Shown here in pieces: positions 13,617 to 24,534 of a DNA stretch of 64,000 nt. Made by a program: the position numbers and the translations under genes. The stretch is from Chlorokybus atmophyticus (Eukaryota; Streptophyta; Chlorokybophyceae; Chlorokybales; Chlorokybaceae): contig RHPI01001715.1 in assembly GCA_009103225.1 (NCBI GenBank), forward strand, positions 1,038,689 through 1,102,688, given 5' to 3'. The notes below the pieces were generated by a model. The model was not told where the DNA came from, did no database searches, and saw only the letters and a list, made by a program, of their open reading frames with translations. Every line of letters begins with the position of its first letter. The stretch's first letter is position 1.

Positions 13617-15189
13617 TCAAAGTGATGTATGTTGCGTGTAAAGGGGGTCGACGCCCGCAATAAGAGGCTGAAACAAGTCTGTTCTGGTCACCATTGCAAT
13701 GACTTTGTCATCATTGTCAACCACCGGTAGCCGAAATATCTGCCAACAAAACCACAATTAATGACAATACCACAATGCAGTGGAGAGAGAGCACCCATGA
13801 CAAGTGAATGAAAGAAATAAAGTGGCTGTAGCTGCGACAACTTTGGATGTTATTCGTTGCAATGCAAACGCTGCTGCGTGCTCAATTTCTCAAAAAGCAG
13901 CCAGAAACGACTGACCTTGTTCTGCAGCATCAGTCCTGCAGCAAATATAATCGGTGCATGTTCCTTGATTGTAATGGGTTGCGACATGACCTCCCTGCAC
14001 GTATGCACGCATAAGATGACAACATAAGACGTGTCCCCCCCCCGTGTGTGTGTTGGCTTCAGCAGTCACACTCCTTGAGCGGTTGAATAGATGCTAGTGG
14101 TTGCACCAGCAACATGAAGTTGTACCTGACTGTGGTACTCTGCAGCTTGGAGCTGTCCTCTTTCACCACTTGCAAAACATCCTAGGAGCATGCATGTTGC
14201 AGTGCTGAGCCACAAGAAGAGCACACCAACACTGGCCAAGACTAACAACACATGGTGCGAGTACCGTCTCGGACACGACGCCAATGCAATGGCCCGCATC
14301 ATCCACGACAGGCAGACCGGTGAACTTGGCAAAGTGGTGCATGATGCTCGCGAGCGTCATGTCCGGTGTTGCTGTTATCACGCTGTTGCTCATCACCTGC
14401 GTCGCCGGATTTGGATTGGGATAGCGTGTGACATGGGGGAGGCGCTGACTGTGTGCGCGTGCATGCGAGCGCGCGCATGCATGTGCATGTGCGTGTGTGT
14501 ATGCATAACACATAAGGACATCTCCAACCAATGATGCTGATGTGATACACAAATAACATACATTCAGGCTATCTTCACGAGCAAGAGTGTGCAAAGGTAG
14601 CCTGACAGGGAGCCTCATCTTTGAGCTTTTACAGATCACAGCTCATTCACCTCGCTAGTTGCACATGCATGCAATGGGCATGAGGCAAGTCGTCGTCCGA
14701 CCCCAAGCTGTTCACTCAACAACTTGGTTCGGGCATCAATCACCAGAGCAAGTCGATTCTCCACTCACTTATACAGCCCAAAGACACCAACGAACATGCA
14801 TGACCCAGCTGCTGCCTCCTCACCTGATTGACGGGGTTGTACGGTGGTTCACTGAGCTCCTCGCCGACTCGCCGCCTGGCGCCGCTGCCCATCTCCGCAG
14901 GCACCTCGCCGCCATCATCACCTCCCCCAACAACTTCAGCAGCAGCAGCTGCTGCTCGACGTGCTGGACGAGGGCGAGGAAGAGAAAGCAGCAGCTGTTG
15001 CTTGCTGGCTGTGATGAACGCTTGGGCTGAGCTAAGCTGCTTCTGAGAGTTTCGCAAGCTTCTGCTTCTATACCTGCTTGGTTTAATGCTCGTCGAGCAG
15101 CAAGCGACGTCCGCCTGCTGCTGCCGCCCAAGGCGTACTGCAGCTGCAGCAGGCGCTGGCCGCGCTGACAGCGACACCGCCAGCTGCAT
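13617..15189 (-). CDS. two-CBS-domain protein, probably plastid-targeted
   Basis: Five exons joined in phase: 14824-15189, 14265-14396, 14126-14181, 13916-13994, 13617-13739; 251 residues. The first CBS domain spans VMSNSVITATPDMTLASIM to LPVVDDAGHCIGVVSETDVL; the second runs from REVMSQPITIKEHAP to FRLPVVDNDDKVIAMVTRTD. A CBS pair (Bateman module) usually binds adenine nucleotides and senses energy state; this size and layout resemble the plant CBSX proteins that modulate plastid thioredoxins. The first 120 residues are Ala/Ser/Arg/Gln-rich with few acids at the start (MQLAVSLSARPAPAAAAVRL), as expected for a transit peptide; targeting is inferred. The start lies only about 45 bases from the CCG/111-bp repeat array, so its promoter must lie in or beyond that array. 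Confidence 0.87.
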
Positions 15190-15204
15190 GCTTCTGCTTC
15201 TCCC

Positions 15205-15817
15205 CCGCCGCCGCCGCCGCCGCCGCCGCCGCTACCCCGAATGCCTGATGTGGACAGTGGGACTGTTGCAGTGCAGACGCTGCGCACCTCTTGATGAGCA
15301 GCGGATGCAGCCTGCTGCAGAGAGAGAGAGAGAGAGAGAGAGAGACCCCGAATGCCTGATGTGGACAGTGGGACTGTTGCAGTGCAGACGCTGCGCACCT
15401 CTTGATGAGCAGCGGATGCAGCCTGCTGCAGAGAGAGAGAGAGAGAGAGAGAGAGACCCCGAATGCCTGATGTGGACAGTGGGACTGTTGCAGTGCAGAC
15501 GCTGCGCACCTCTTGATGAGCAGCGGATGCAGCCTGCTGCAGAGAGAGAGAGAGAGAGAGAGAGAGACCCCGAATGCCTGATGTGGACAGTGGGACTGTT
15601 GCAGTGCAGACGCTGCGCACCTCTTGATGAGCAGCGGATGCAGCCTGCTGCAGAGAGAGAGAGAGAGAGAGAGAGAGACCCCGAATGCCTGATGTGGACA
15701 GTGGGACTGTTGCAGTGCAGACGCTGCGCACCTCTTGATGAGCAGCGGATGCAGCCTGCTGCAGAGAGAGAGAGAGAGAGAGAGAGAGACCCCGAATGCC
15801 TGATGTGGACAGAACAT
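15205..15817. repeat. CCG run followed by five perfect 111-bp tandem repeats with (GA)n
   Basis: A (CCG)n run at about 15205-15232 is followed by units starting at 15235, 15346, 15457, 15568 and 15679, plus a partial sixth at 15790, cut by an N at 15818. Units look identical base for base. Each joins an 80-bp unique part (CCCCGAATGCCTGATGTGG...) to a (GA)n tract. Since 111 is divisible by three, long open frames appear on both strands; these are artefacts of periodicity, not genes. Perfect identity points to very recent expansion or gene conversion. Confidence 0.97.
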
Positions 15818-15818
15818 N

Positions 15819-16393
15819 GACTGCAGCACGCACGCATATTGTTGCAGTTGGAGGTTGCAAAACGAATAGCGTGACAACATGACTGGCTTGCCACAATATG
15901 TAGCAAGTGAGCCCCGGTCACAAGCCACACACAACAGCCATGCTGCAACACGGGTCACACACACGAATGCTCATATGCGGAAGATGACAGAAGCCTGATG
16001 CGTACCAACACAACCACTGCACACAATCCTTCGTTGGCGCCGACCTAATAACTCCCTGACACGTTATGCACAGAGATGCGTGTGCAGAAGGTGGGGGCCA
16101 GAATATTGCACCCATAGTGATCATGAGATCAACTGCCTTGAGTGAGAATGAGCTAGCCTTCAATGTGACTGTGAGTTAGCTAGCATAAGCAACATGCGTG
16201 TAGCAACCTCCTGTGCAAAATCCAATAACAGAATGGATGCTACTCCACGTGGTTTAGATGCAGTGGCGGCCCTCGTGGCATCCCGCGCGTGTATGCCCCT
16301 TGGTACCCGGATGAACCCTGTGGCGCGGCACCACCGGCACGCTGCACGACGATTCAAGGGTTTAACACTAGGGTCTGTTGTTAAGTGATTATG
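15819..16393. other. intergenic spacer between the CBS repeat array and REEP gene
   Basis: No conserved coding sequence is seen. A minus-strand open frame at 16160-16357 could be an extra 3' exon of the REEP gene but shows no family similarity. Confidence 0.4.
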
Positions 16394-17495
16394 TCAGGAA
16401 TGCTTGACACACACGCACACACACGCACACATGCGCATTCGCATGAAGCAAATGTGGTAATAACACAACGGCAGCAAGCTAAGCACCTGCTGCTGTTGTT
16501 GTGCGGCGGCGACGAGGCCAACAATCTGCTGCTGCACGAACTGAAACGCCAGCTGCCAGTAGTGCACGAGCATCTCTGTTGAGCGCGTGGACCAATCGTG
16601 CAGGTGCCTGTCAATGGTCGCCTGGTGCTCGTGCAGCTTCGGCCGCACCAACGTCACGTACACATAATCCGCACCCTGCACACCAATGAAAACATACAAT
16701 GGGAATAGATACATAACAATATGCGATGCATATTGAATACCAAATTGCGACGTCATACATTGGTTTTTGGGTGCCACAGGTACACGATAAATGCCAGCTT
16801 GGCCTCTTGGTACAATGGAAACCTTCAGGGACAAGGGTTAGTGAGCAGTAAGCAGACTCGCCTCAATGGTTCAACCGACAATATGCTAACCATTTTCAAG
16901 GGGACAAAAAGCAACAATAAAAAGCAGCATGCGAGCTTACCAATATACAACAGCGTCGAGCCAACGCTCCGCTGTTGCAAACAATGCCAATACAATCCTG
17001 CAAGAGTGTCACACAACATCTGTGACAGATGCAACAGTGCACTTCCTCTAGACCATGCATGCATGCACGTATGAGCCCTTCGACAGCAACAACTATAAGC
17101 AGCGTGCGGCTTACCAGTATATGCACCAATTGCGCAACTCTACTGCATCCAGGCGAGGCTTGTCCACAGCCTTGAAGCTCTTGTACGCGGGGTACAAGTA
17201 TCCTAATGCGAGCCTATTGAATATGACACCATCAGCAATTGCGTGTACACGATGCTGGAAGCTGATAGAGGACTGCAAATATAGGGGGAGATTCTGAATA
17301 CTTAAGCAAGTGATGAGGACAACAAAGCCATGCAATGCATGGTATAGGTATGACTGATTACTGATTGTGTAAACGAGGTGACATGAGCATCATCATTATC
17401 ATCATTTGGATATGTATTAACCATCATCAGCGTCGTCAACATCGCCACCGTTGCTATGCTTACACAAGCACGCGAGTGAGTAGCCCGCCCAGCAT
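16394..17495 (-). CDS. REEP/HVA22 (TB2/DP1) family ER membrane-shaping protein
   Basis: Solid exons: 17115-17272, 16941-16997, 16759-16822, 16394-16675, all in phase. A possible first exon at 17466-17495 encodes MLGGLLTRVL. The order matches REEP1-4/HVA22: RLALGYLYPAYKSFKAV (first hairpin, compare LYPAYxSxKAV), NWCIYWIVLALFATAERWLD (second hydrophobic block), FPLYQEAKLAFIVYLWHPKT, GADYVYVTLVRPKLHEHQ, and an amphipathic helix ending in poly-Gln. These proteins insert as hairpins and curve tubular ER; plant HVA22 members respond to ABA or stress. The C-terminus ends in a Cys/Val stretch encoded by a CA/TG microsatellite (16412-16434), which may be an annotation end rather than the true one. The N-terminal exon is the least certain part. 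Confidence 0.85.
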
Positions 17496-19186
17496 GATGG
17501 CGCCTGCTGCTTGCGTAAGGGAGGCTTCGGCACACCGCCCGCAGCGACAGCTGGCGGCGGCGGCGACGGCGACGATGCAGATGACAACTGGACAACAGCG
17601 CAGCAGATACCCTTATTTGTGCACTACTATTGCTTCATGCTGCCGCTTGGAGCACTGAACTCTCCTCAGCTGGACTTGGCCTCAGGACTATCCGTCTTGT
17701 CCTGCTGAATGAATGAAGCTGAAGGTGCTGAAGGTGAACGTCCGCGGCCCAAATCGCGGAGGCAGGCAGCAAGCGGTATATAGATCACAATGCCGCAGTC
17801 TGAACAGCAGAGCCAACCACCCCCTTCTCCTCCCCTACCTGCTCCTCGTCCTGCACCCCTTCCTTATCCTCCGCCGCCGCCAAAGGAGGGGCCGCCGCTG
17901 CGACGCCCAGTCAACTCAACGGCACTTCCACTTACAGACCGGACCTGACACGCGCCAGAGCTGCGCATGTGAGCAGCAGTGCTTACTGAGAACCCTCGAT
18001 AAATGTATCATCATTGGTAAACTACATGTTGCATAGTTAGGTGACACTCAATGTTGGTACCATTGTGTCAAGTTGAAGGTTGATTCTGACTTTTTGAGCG
18101 TGCCTCGAACTCGGCATACTTCCGAAATGTATTGGCAGTGTAGCTGACAGAAATATAATTAAGACGTTGCAAGCGATTGTGTCTTTTTGTATTTTATTAC
18201 GTACAAGATGTCATACTGTGTCTGCGGTTAGCACAAGCACACATAAGTCAGCAATTGACCTTTCAACCATCAGCATATACCTTTAAATGAATCTTTTTAT
18301 CGTTGATTAGTATACTATTGTTTGATAATTGTGTTTGAAAGGCCCAAAAACATTGATTTAACATCAATATGCGCAAACTTAGCTTCGTGCCTAACTATGC
18401 CAGCATTTCCTCTCCCTCCTGACTATCACCCATATAGGAGCACATGTCGATAATCTGAACACGGGTTGTCTGCTGACTGCGCGCGCGCATTTGGACTAAA
18501 CACATGCATCGCATTAGCCCACTCCCCTAAGCCATGCTTCACACACATTGCTCACGCAGCAAGATCATAATGGCAACGGCCTTGTTGAAGATGGATTACA
18601 GTGAGCACAGGAGGCACAACCTATAGCAGTCAACCCTAAACATTGTTGACATTTGTTGGCTTCATACCGAGAGAAAGAGCATGCCGACCAATACCCTTCA
18701 AGTATAGGGCGGACCACAGATCCGGCTCATTGGGCCAGCATTTGAGTCCATGCGACTGGCAAGAGGGCAGCCCGAACTCTTTCACTCTGCCCACCTCCCT
18801 CCATTGTATCATGGTTATTCCGCATCGATGACGACATTCCTCATGACGACTACTCTCCGAGGACTGCATGGGCATAGCATGACACCTTCTCCACCATCTC
18901 AGCCCACACATCTATGATGTTGTCTTCGCCAATTGCTTTATTGTTTGTGTCCACATTTTAGTTGGAGTGATATCACCTTCGATGACAACATTTCATCTGC
19001 ACTGCCCCAGGTTTTTAACCATGGACTTACAATGACTCTTGGGTACTGTGACATGACCTCACCCTCCCCCCGCATCTCCTTGTCTATATTTTTTTTGAGC
19101 TCCAACCTCAGCCAGCTGCCTTCCTCTCCTGTATACACTGTTAGATCCCGCTCAGTCCCCATCCCAAGATTTGGTCCCCCCTTCTC
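17496..19186. other. gene-poor region, no gene accepted
   Basis: GC-rich up to about 17990, AT-richer after. It contains a 52-codon proline-rich frame (17790-17948, MPQSEQQSQPPPSPPLPAPR...) just after a TATATA box, without a partner exon or homologue that I recognise. 18640-19160 has overlapping short frames on both strands without recognisable domains. Confidence 0.4.
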
Positions 19187-19231
19187 CCCTAACCCTAACC
19201 CTAACCCTAACCCTAACCCTAACCCTAACCC
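19187..19231. repeat. interstitial telomere-type array, (CCCTAA)7.5
   Basis: 45 bp of perfect CCCTAA repeats, that is TTAGGG on the minus strand. Unique sequence continues on both sides, so this is internal rather than a chromosome end. TTAGGG is the vertebrate-type motif, reported in some green algal lineages as opposed to the plant TTTAGGG. Confidence 0.95.
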
Positions 19232-19518
19232 ACTGCTTCCGCCAGATCCCCTCACGCAATACTACCACTGATTGGACAGCATGCTTTGTGCCTAGCTCAC
19301 CTCGACCGTTTGTCTTTATTCGGCTAGCCTTGTGCGCTAAACTCTCTTTGTTATTACGGACTGAATCCATATGTGCAGTTACGTCGACAATTGCTACTCC
19401 CCACTCTTTGTCGTGCAATAAGTATGAAACTAGGAAGGATTAGCTAAGTATCATAAGCCATAAGGTGGTTGTTGCATGAACAGTTTAACCTTGCTATGCG
19501 AACCTTTTTCATCCATAT

Positions 19519-19645
19519 TGTAAGGGGAAGGTACATTAAATAACCACAAATCGACCATAAGCACCAAGTCTTTTAATGGTCGCGTGAGTCGTGACATTGG
19601 TCATTGGAGCTTGAGACCCGGGTTCGATTCCTGCCTTGCACACGA
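19519..19645. repeat. LTR-like repeat copy 1 with tRNA-like A and B boxes
   Basis: TGTAAGGGGAAGG to GTCGTGACATT (19519-19600) matches 22238-22325, including a conserved small stem CGACCAT/ATGGTCG. Just after, GGTTCGATTCC (19621-19631) is a perfect pol III B box, and TGGTCGCGTGAG (19577) is close to an A box; their 44-bp spacing is that of a tRNA. A T-arm mostly folds (4 of 5 pairs) but no acceptor stem forms, so this is tRNA-derived or SINE-like rather than a tRNA gene. Confidence 0.5.
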
Positions 19646-19689
19646 ATTCTATGGTTGTTTCGCGATCCAGTAGCATCGTAAACTAGCGG

Positions 19690-19955
19690 TGCGGCTGATT
19701 GGGCGAGATAGGGCCGGCCGGCCAGCCGGGAGGCCGGCATTAGGGCACAAAGACACATCACGCGCACTGAGGGCCATCACACACGGCACCCGAGACTACA
19801 TGCCTGCCGCGCATACCGAGCAGCCTGCCTGCCTCTCATTGGCTATGCGACATTTATCAGCTATCAGCCATTCGATTTGTGTTGAACAAATCTCAACCTT
19901 CCAAAGCACATCCCCATACTATGCAATTGCACAAAGTATATGCGAGTGAATAAAA
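19690..19955. repeat. diverged direct repeat, copy 1
   Basis: Collinear with 21117-21335: shared blocks are GGCCATCACAC(AC)GGCACCCG, CTCATTGGCTA and TCCAAAGCACATCC in the same order and orientation. The two copies bracket the MITE cluster at 20016-21125. They could be old LTRs of a lost element or a segment duplicated when the MITEs moved in. Confidence 0.65.
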
Positions 19956-20015
19956 GAATCCATTCATTTTGAGCACAACATGCACGGTGCACATATGCGT
20001 CATGCGTGCGTTGTA

Positions 20016-20471
20016 CAGTCCACCCCCGCTAAAAGACTTTGCTCCAAGAGAATAACCCCACTTGCAGCATACGTTTTGAGATCACCAACGATTCTACAGG
20101 GTAATGTCAGTGCTTAAGAGAATATGACTAACCGCGAAGAGCATATTATTTTTCATAACATTTTTGCAAATGTCAGTGCGTATTCTTAACACTGAGGGAG
20201 TAGCGCGTGACGGGTGTGTCATCAGGCGTAATTAATGTGATAGACAAGGCGTGATGGGTACAGTGTCATGCGTAATTAGCGTCATGAGCGTGATGGCATA
20301 ATACGTGACATAATGCGGGTGATGTAATGGGCGTGATGGGCTGCTTTATAGCATACAAATGCTCTTAATGTTTAAGAGCATATTATGCTCTTTTTAACGC
20401 CAAGAGCATAACCCCGCCAGGAGCAAACTATCTTTGAAAACAAACAGCCTGTTCTTGAAAGGGGTAGACTG
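20016..20471. mobile_element. pogo-like MITE, family 2 (copy B)
   Basis: 456 bp flanked by TA (20014-15 and 20472-73). Termini CAGTCCACCCC and, inverted, CAGTCTACCCC. The inner sequence has repeated palindromic AAGAGCATATTATGCTCTT motifs near 20366-20412. No coding capacity. Confidence 0.8.
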
Positions 20472-20525
20472 TACAATAAATGTTTTTATGTAATTAAGTA
20501 CGTACCACTATGTACCTTAACTGTA

Positions 20526-20982
20526 CAGTCTACCTCGCTATAAAAACCACGTGTATCTTTCATTTTATCAACGGGGTTATTTTCTTGACGTTTACAATAA
20601 TATATTCTGTTTTATTTTTTACATAATATATATTTTACTAACAGGGGTATTGCAAAGTAACCGTAAGCCACGCCATTATGTTTTAACGTGGCATGAATTA
20701 AATTAATAATAGTCAATAATAAAATAATGTTGTACGTACCTATATATGAGTCTTGTAAAATGTGTATGCTTATAATTTTTTAAATAACATGCCGTTAACG
20801 AGGTATTCCCCCGTAACAAGACTGAGCTCACACAAAATTCTAACCCTTCGTTGTAGTCTTATAGCGCACAAAACTACTCCCCTATCGATGATATTGGCCT
20901 GTACAAGCATTGGATTTTTGCAAATCTATGATCTCAACGGGTTTATTTTCATAAACCGAAGTCTTTTAACGGGGGTAGACTA
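20526..20982. mobile_element. pogo-like MITE, family 1 (copy C)
   Basis: 457 bp flanked by TA (20524-25 and 20983-84). Left end CAGTCTACCTCGCTATAAAA; right end, inverted, TAGTCTACCCCCGTTAAAAG. Inverted relative to the family copy at 4258-4702, with which it shares subterminal and inner hairpin sequence. Confidence 0.82.
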
Positions 20983-20992
20983 TATAGTTTAC

Positions 20993-21125
20993 CTTTTTGT
21001 AAAAGCATACTGTTATCCTCAAAAACCGTATGCTCTTGGCGACTAAGAGCATAATATGCTCTTGAACGTTAAGAGCATATATATGCTATAAGCGCAGATT
21101 CATTACGCCCTTCACGCCTATTGGT
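20993..21125. mobile_element. fragment of MITE family 2, inverted
   Basis: ATGCTCTTGGCG, AAGAGCATAATATGCTCTT, TTAAGAGCAT and ATGCTATAA appear in the same order as in the reverse complement of 20330-20415. It is a partial copy lying against copy C, suggesting nested or tandem insertion. Confidence 0.65.
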
Positions 21126-21335
21126 CGGGCCGGGCTGTCGGCATTCAACCACGTACATCCCGCGCTATGGCCATCACACGGCACCCGCGACTGCCGGGCT
21201 GCGCGGCAGTATGTGCGGCCCGCCTGCTTCTCATTGGCTAGGCGGCGAGAACAAGCGTTACACCGTTAGATCTACCTAAACACGATCCTGGCCGTCCAAA
21301 GCACATCCAATTGTTTAAGCGCATGCCAATAAATG
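21117..21335. repeat. diverged direct repeat, copy 2
   Basis: Partner of 19690-19955; see that entry for the shared blocks. Confidence 0.65.
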
Positions 21336-22225
21336 TAAAAATAAGCACAATTCTGCATACGTGGCCGCTTATGGCTGCATGTTGATAAATTTAATGTGTT
21401 ACATTAATGATATTGATAAACATGCTGCAATATGGTGCAATATAATGCCATATGATTAGCAAATGCTGTTAAGTGTTTCAAAACTTAATAATCAATGTAA
21501 CGTTCACGCTACGGTACGTGCTGCAATACTTAGTAACTAATGCCGAGATTACGACCGTCAATATAATGCTAACCTGAATTACCTTAACGTTAAGATTGAA
21601 CTTAACGAAAAATTGCATCGTTAGGCCACCATTTGGTCACGCATGAGATTGATCAAATGGGATCGCAACGGTGACAACAGCCAGTTGCTCAAAAAGGCAG
21701 CGAAATGGCCAATCATTGCAAAGATGCTTAAAAGATGCTGAAAAATATCTCAGCGGCAACCGCTTACCAACGGCGACCCAAAGTTGCTAGGGATTTGGTG
21801 CAATAGCGGCACAATTAGTGGTTAAAACGGCCGCATTTTTGGCGGTACGAGGTCGGGGCAGGCCCCATACCCCAAACACATGCCGCCACTACTCACCCTC
21901 GTTCTAACTGATCCACTCTACCCTTTAACGCTAATTGATTACACGCTATAGTTACTGCGTCATCAAACATGGTCAACAGCCGAATGATCACTTCAAAAGT
22001 GCCATCATTGATGGGTCGCGACTTGTCTAATAACAGTCGCGCCAAATTGATCAGTCAAGTCGGCGCGGTATGATGCGACCCGTGGGACCGGCGACGATAA
22101 ATGTGGCGCGCATTGGCCTGTAAAAACCCGGCCTTGGCAGTGGGCCGCCAGTGACCGACCCTACTCAGACCCCCAAGAATATTCCTCAGTTGAACAGGGC
22201 AGCCGCCGAGGACGTTAGCGTTCTT
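21336..22225. other. AT-rich spacer, no gene seen
   Basis: No coding exons were recognised. The last part (about 22130-22225) has an open frame ending near PPT-like DNA and may be the tail of an old retroelement. Confidence 0.4.
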
Positions 22226-22330
22226 AAGTGGGGGGAATGTAACGGGAAGGCATACATTGTATGAACACACAAATCGACCATAAAACCACCGAGTCTTGTA
22301 TGGTCGAGTGAGTTGTGACGTATATAGACT
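22226..22330 (+). repeat. polypurine tract and start of an old LTR (repeat copy 2)
   Basis: AAGTGGGGGGAA (22226-22237) immediately precedes TGTAACGGGAAGG, the layout of a 3' polypurine tract and an LTR beginning with TG. The following about 90 bases match 19519-19600. The rest of the element is not recognisable. Confidence 0.5.
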
Positions 22331-24534
22331 CGATCAACAGCAACAACACAACATACCAAAACTTGGTGACATGTTGCGTTGCGCTGACGATAACTTAGCA
22401 TGAAACTTCCTTGTGAACTTTGGTATACTATTGCGTCACTTTATAAGTTTCTGCAAAGTTCGAAAACACCCTACACATTACTTTGTCATAAGTCAACAAC
22501 GTTACCGAGAAAAACAATTGGTGACTTCAAGTACATGTAAAACTTTGTGGTAGCCGGCCTTAAGTGACATTTTGCCGCCTCAATGCCGGTCCAGTTGAAG
22601 GTATGCCCCAACAACCCAGATGATACATGCAAAGTGCGGGTATTGAGGCTCTCCATAAATTTCCGTACGTTGGTGTGCAGGTATGACTGAGCAGTGCTGT
22701 TACCACAGACCAACGTGGCAACGAGTGGGCTGGTTGCTTGGCTGCTGAGTCTGCACGCCTGGGAGGAGGGGGAGGGAGGGGGAAATAGGAGGAGAGAGAG
22801 AGAGCGAGCGAGAGAGAGAGAGAGAGAGAGTTGACCTTGAACCGCCGCTGCTGCCGCTATTGCCGCCGCTAACTACGTACCACATGTATATGACTGGCCT
22901 ACTCGGCCAGCTCGATTTAAGATCCCCACTGCAATACACTTCATTCAAATGTCCGGACTTGGGTTTTGTATTTGTCGCTACTGTTGTGGTAGTGTTGTCA
23001 CCGTGGTTGCCGCCGTTGCTGGCCCCAGAATGCTGCGCCGGCCGCCCACTCGCATTGAGCTGAAGGCGGAGGACTAGCGGAAGATGGAAGAGGTCATAGC
23101 GTTCGCGGCGGCTGTAGCTGCTGCGGCCGCTCAGGGGGCTATCCTGCAACAGCACAGAGCGGCATTGCCTCCTCCGCCTCACAAGCCGTCTGCAGCGTCC
23201 CGCATGGGCTACCACCAGCAATGACGCAGTGGTTTCTTAACAAAGCTGCGCAAGTGTCTAAATTATGTCATGCATGCACACCATGACATCATCAAGACTT
23301 GCTCGTTGTGTCTCATAAAACGCATCAAGAAAGGTGTGCTCCTTTTTTTTCTCTTCCCCAATTCCTCTTGACGCTTGCATGAATGCTGGGACGTGCATAG
23401 CATACATTGGTTAAACCTCAAGCGCATTCTGTTGCACTGTTGCAGGTTGCCGTTTGGACACAAGCAGTATGCTTGAAGCCACACAACTCCTCGGTTAGGA
23501 CGAGAAGGCAATGATAATGGTTTGATATCAGTGCCGTCACCTCATTGTGCACGTGCTCGCGCAAAGTAACACTCAACACGATGCCGTTATTGACGAGGCA
23601 AACCCACAACATTCATAACTCAACCTGTGTGTATACGGGGTGCTGCATCACACATGCTAACATATATGCGCACTCGGTTGCTGCACATGCTACGGTCACA
23701 TGCACACGCACAAAGCATTCACCAATATAATAATATGTACACCACCACCGCCAGGCTATGTGCTCTACCTACTCAATCTAGCTACCCTCCACATGCACAG
23801 CCCCAAACAAGCACATAGCCATTGGCATACCTGCCCACATGGGCCGGGGTTGGTTGTATCCCTGATATGCACGTAACAAGGTCTTGTTGAGTGCATGCGT
23901 TTGTGATTGGCTTTCTGAGGTGATATGCGTTGCATCCACGACTGTTCAGCCCATACGGGTAATGCCACAGGTTTGAATAGCTGGCCTCGGTTGTTGTTCA
24001 AGCACCCAGTGAGGCCAATGCATGCGCGGGGCAACGGGTTGCTAGCAAAACACGTGCACGTCTAATTCTAGGCAAGCATTTACTTGCAATTAGATGTGAC
24101 AAGGCTTACCATGTATGACAGTGTATAGAAAATGCAAGAGGGGTATGTGTGTTGCAACGCAAATATACTGGCACTGCTAACCAGCAAACATCTAGCCTGT
24201 GTGCAACTGCGAAACAAACGCCGCATATGTGTATACTGTCGCTGTACCTTGTTGATCCGTCACGAAGTTGCACTTGCTGAAACTTCCGTAGCAGTCTTAT
24301 ATTGTACCTTGCTCCGTCCTTACATATTAGCCCCCCCNNNNNNNNNNNNNNNCCGGGCTACGTATTATATTACTTGCAGTACGCATAAAGCGCCAGCGCT
24401 TGCGTGTGTTGTGGCTACGCGGCTGTATGTCCTACACTGCAGCTTCATGCTGAGCTCATATAGCTTATGTATGACCAAAAATGGTTACCTGCTATACAAC
24501 TACGTGCCTACAAAGACCTTGTTCAACACCTTTA
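22331..24534. other. gene-poor spacer with GA tract and short assembly gap
   Basis: (GA)n at about 22788-22830; a GC-rich patch at 22840-23230 gives open frames on both strands without recognisable domains. A 15-base gap of Ns lies at 24338-24352, preceded by seven Cs. No gene was accepted. Confidence 0.5.
24338..24352. other. assembly gap (15 N)
   Basis: Fifteen Ns directly after CCCCCCC. Confidence 0.99.

Noticed and set aside
15235-15817. CRISPR-like regular repeats
   Set aside because: Units are contiguous and identical with no unique spacers; eukaryotic minisatellite.
14820-15964. Long open frames of 239-358 codons on both strands
   Set aside because: They are produced by the 111-bp repeat (a multiple of three) and (GA)n tracts; the same unit is open in several frames.
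17790-17948. 52-codon proline-rich frame after a TATATA box
   Set aside because: Low complexity, no homologue recognised, no downstream exon.
19570-19645. tRNA gene
   Set aside because: A/B boxes have tRNA spacing but no acceptor stem pairs and the T stem is imperfect; kept as tRNA-like repeat.
22700-23221. 173-codon minus frame
   Set aside because: GC-rich with a (GA)n-derived Ser/Leu stretch, no domain, and competing frames on the other strand.
23765-24034. Possible PIF/Harbinger transposase remnant
   Set aside because: Only a vague resemblance over a few residues, in a frame with stops; not supportable.
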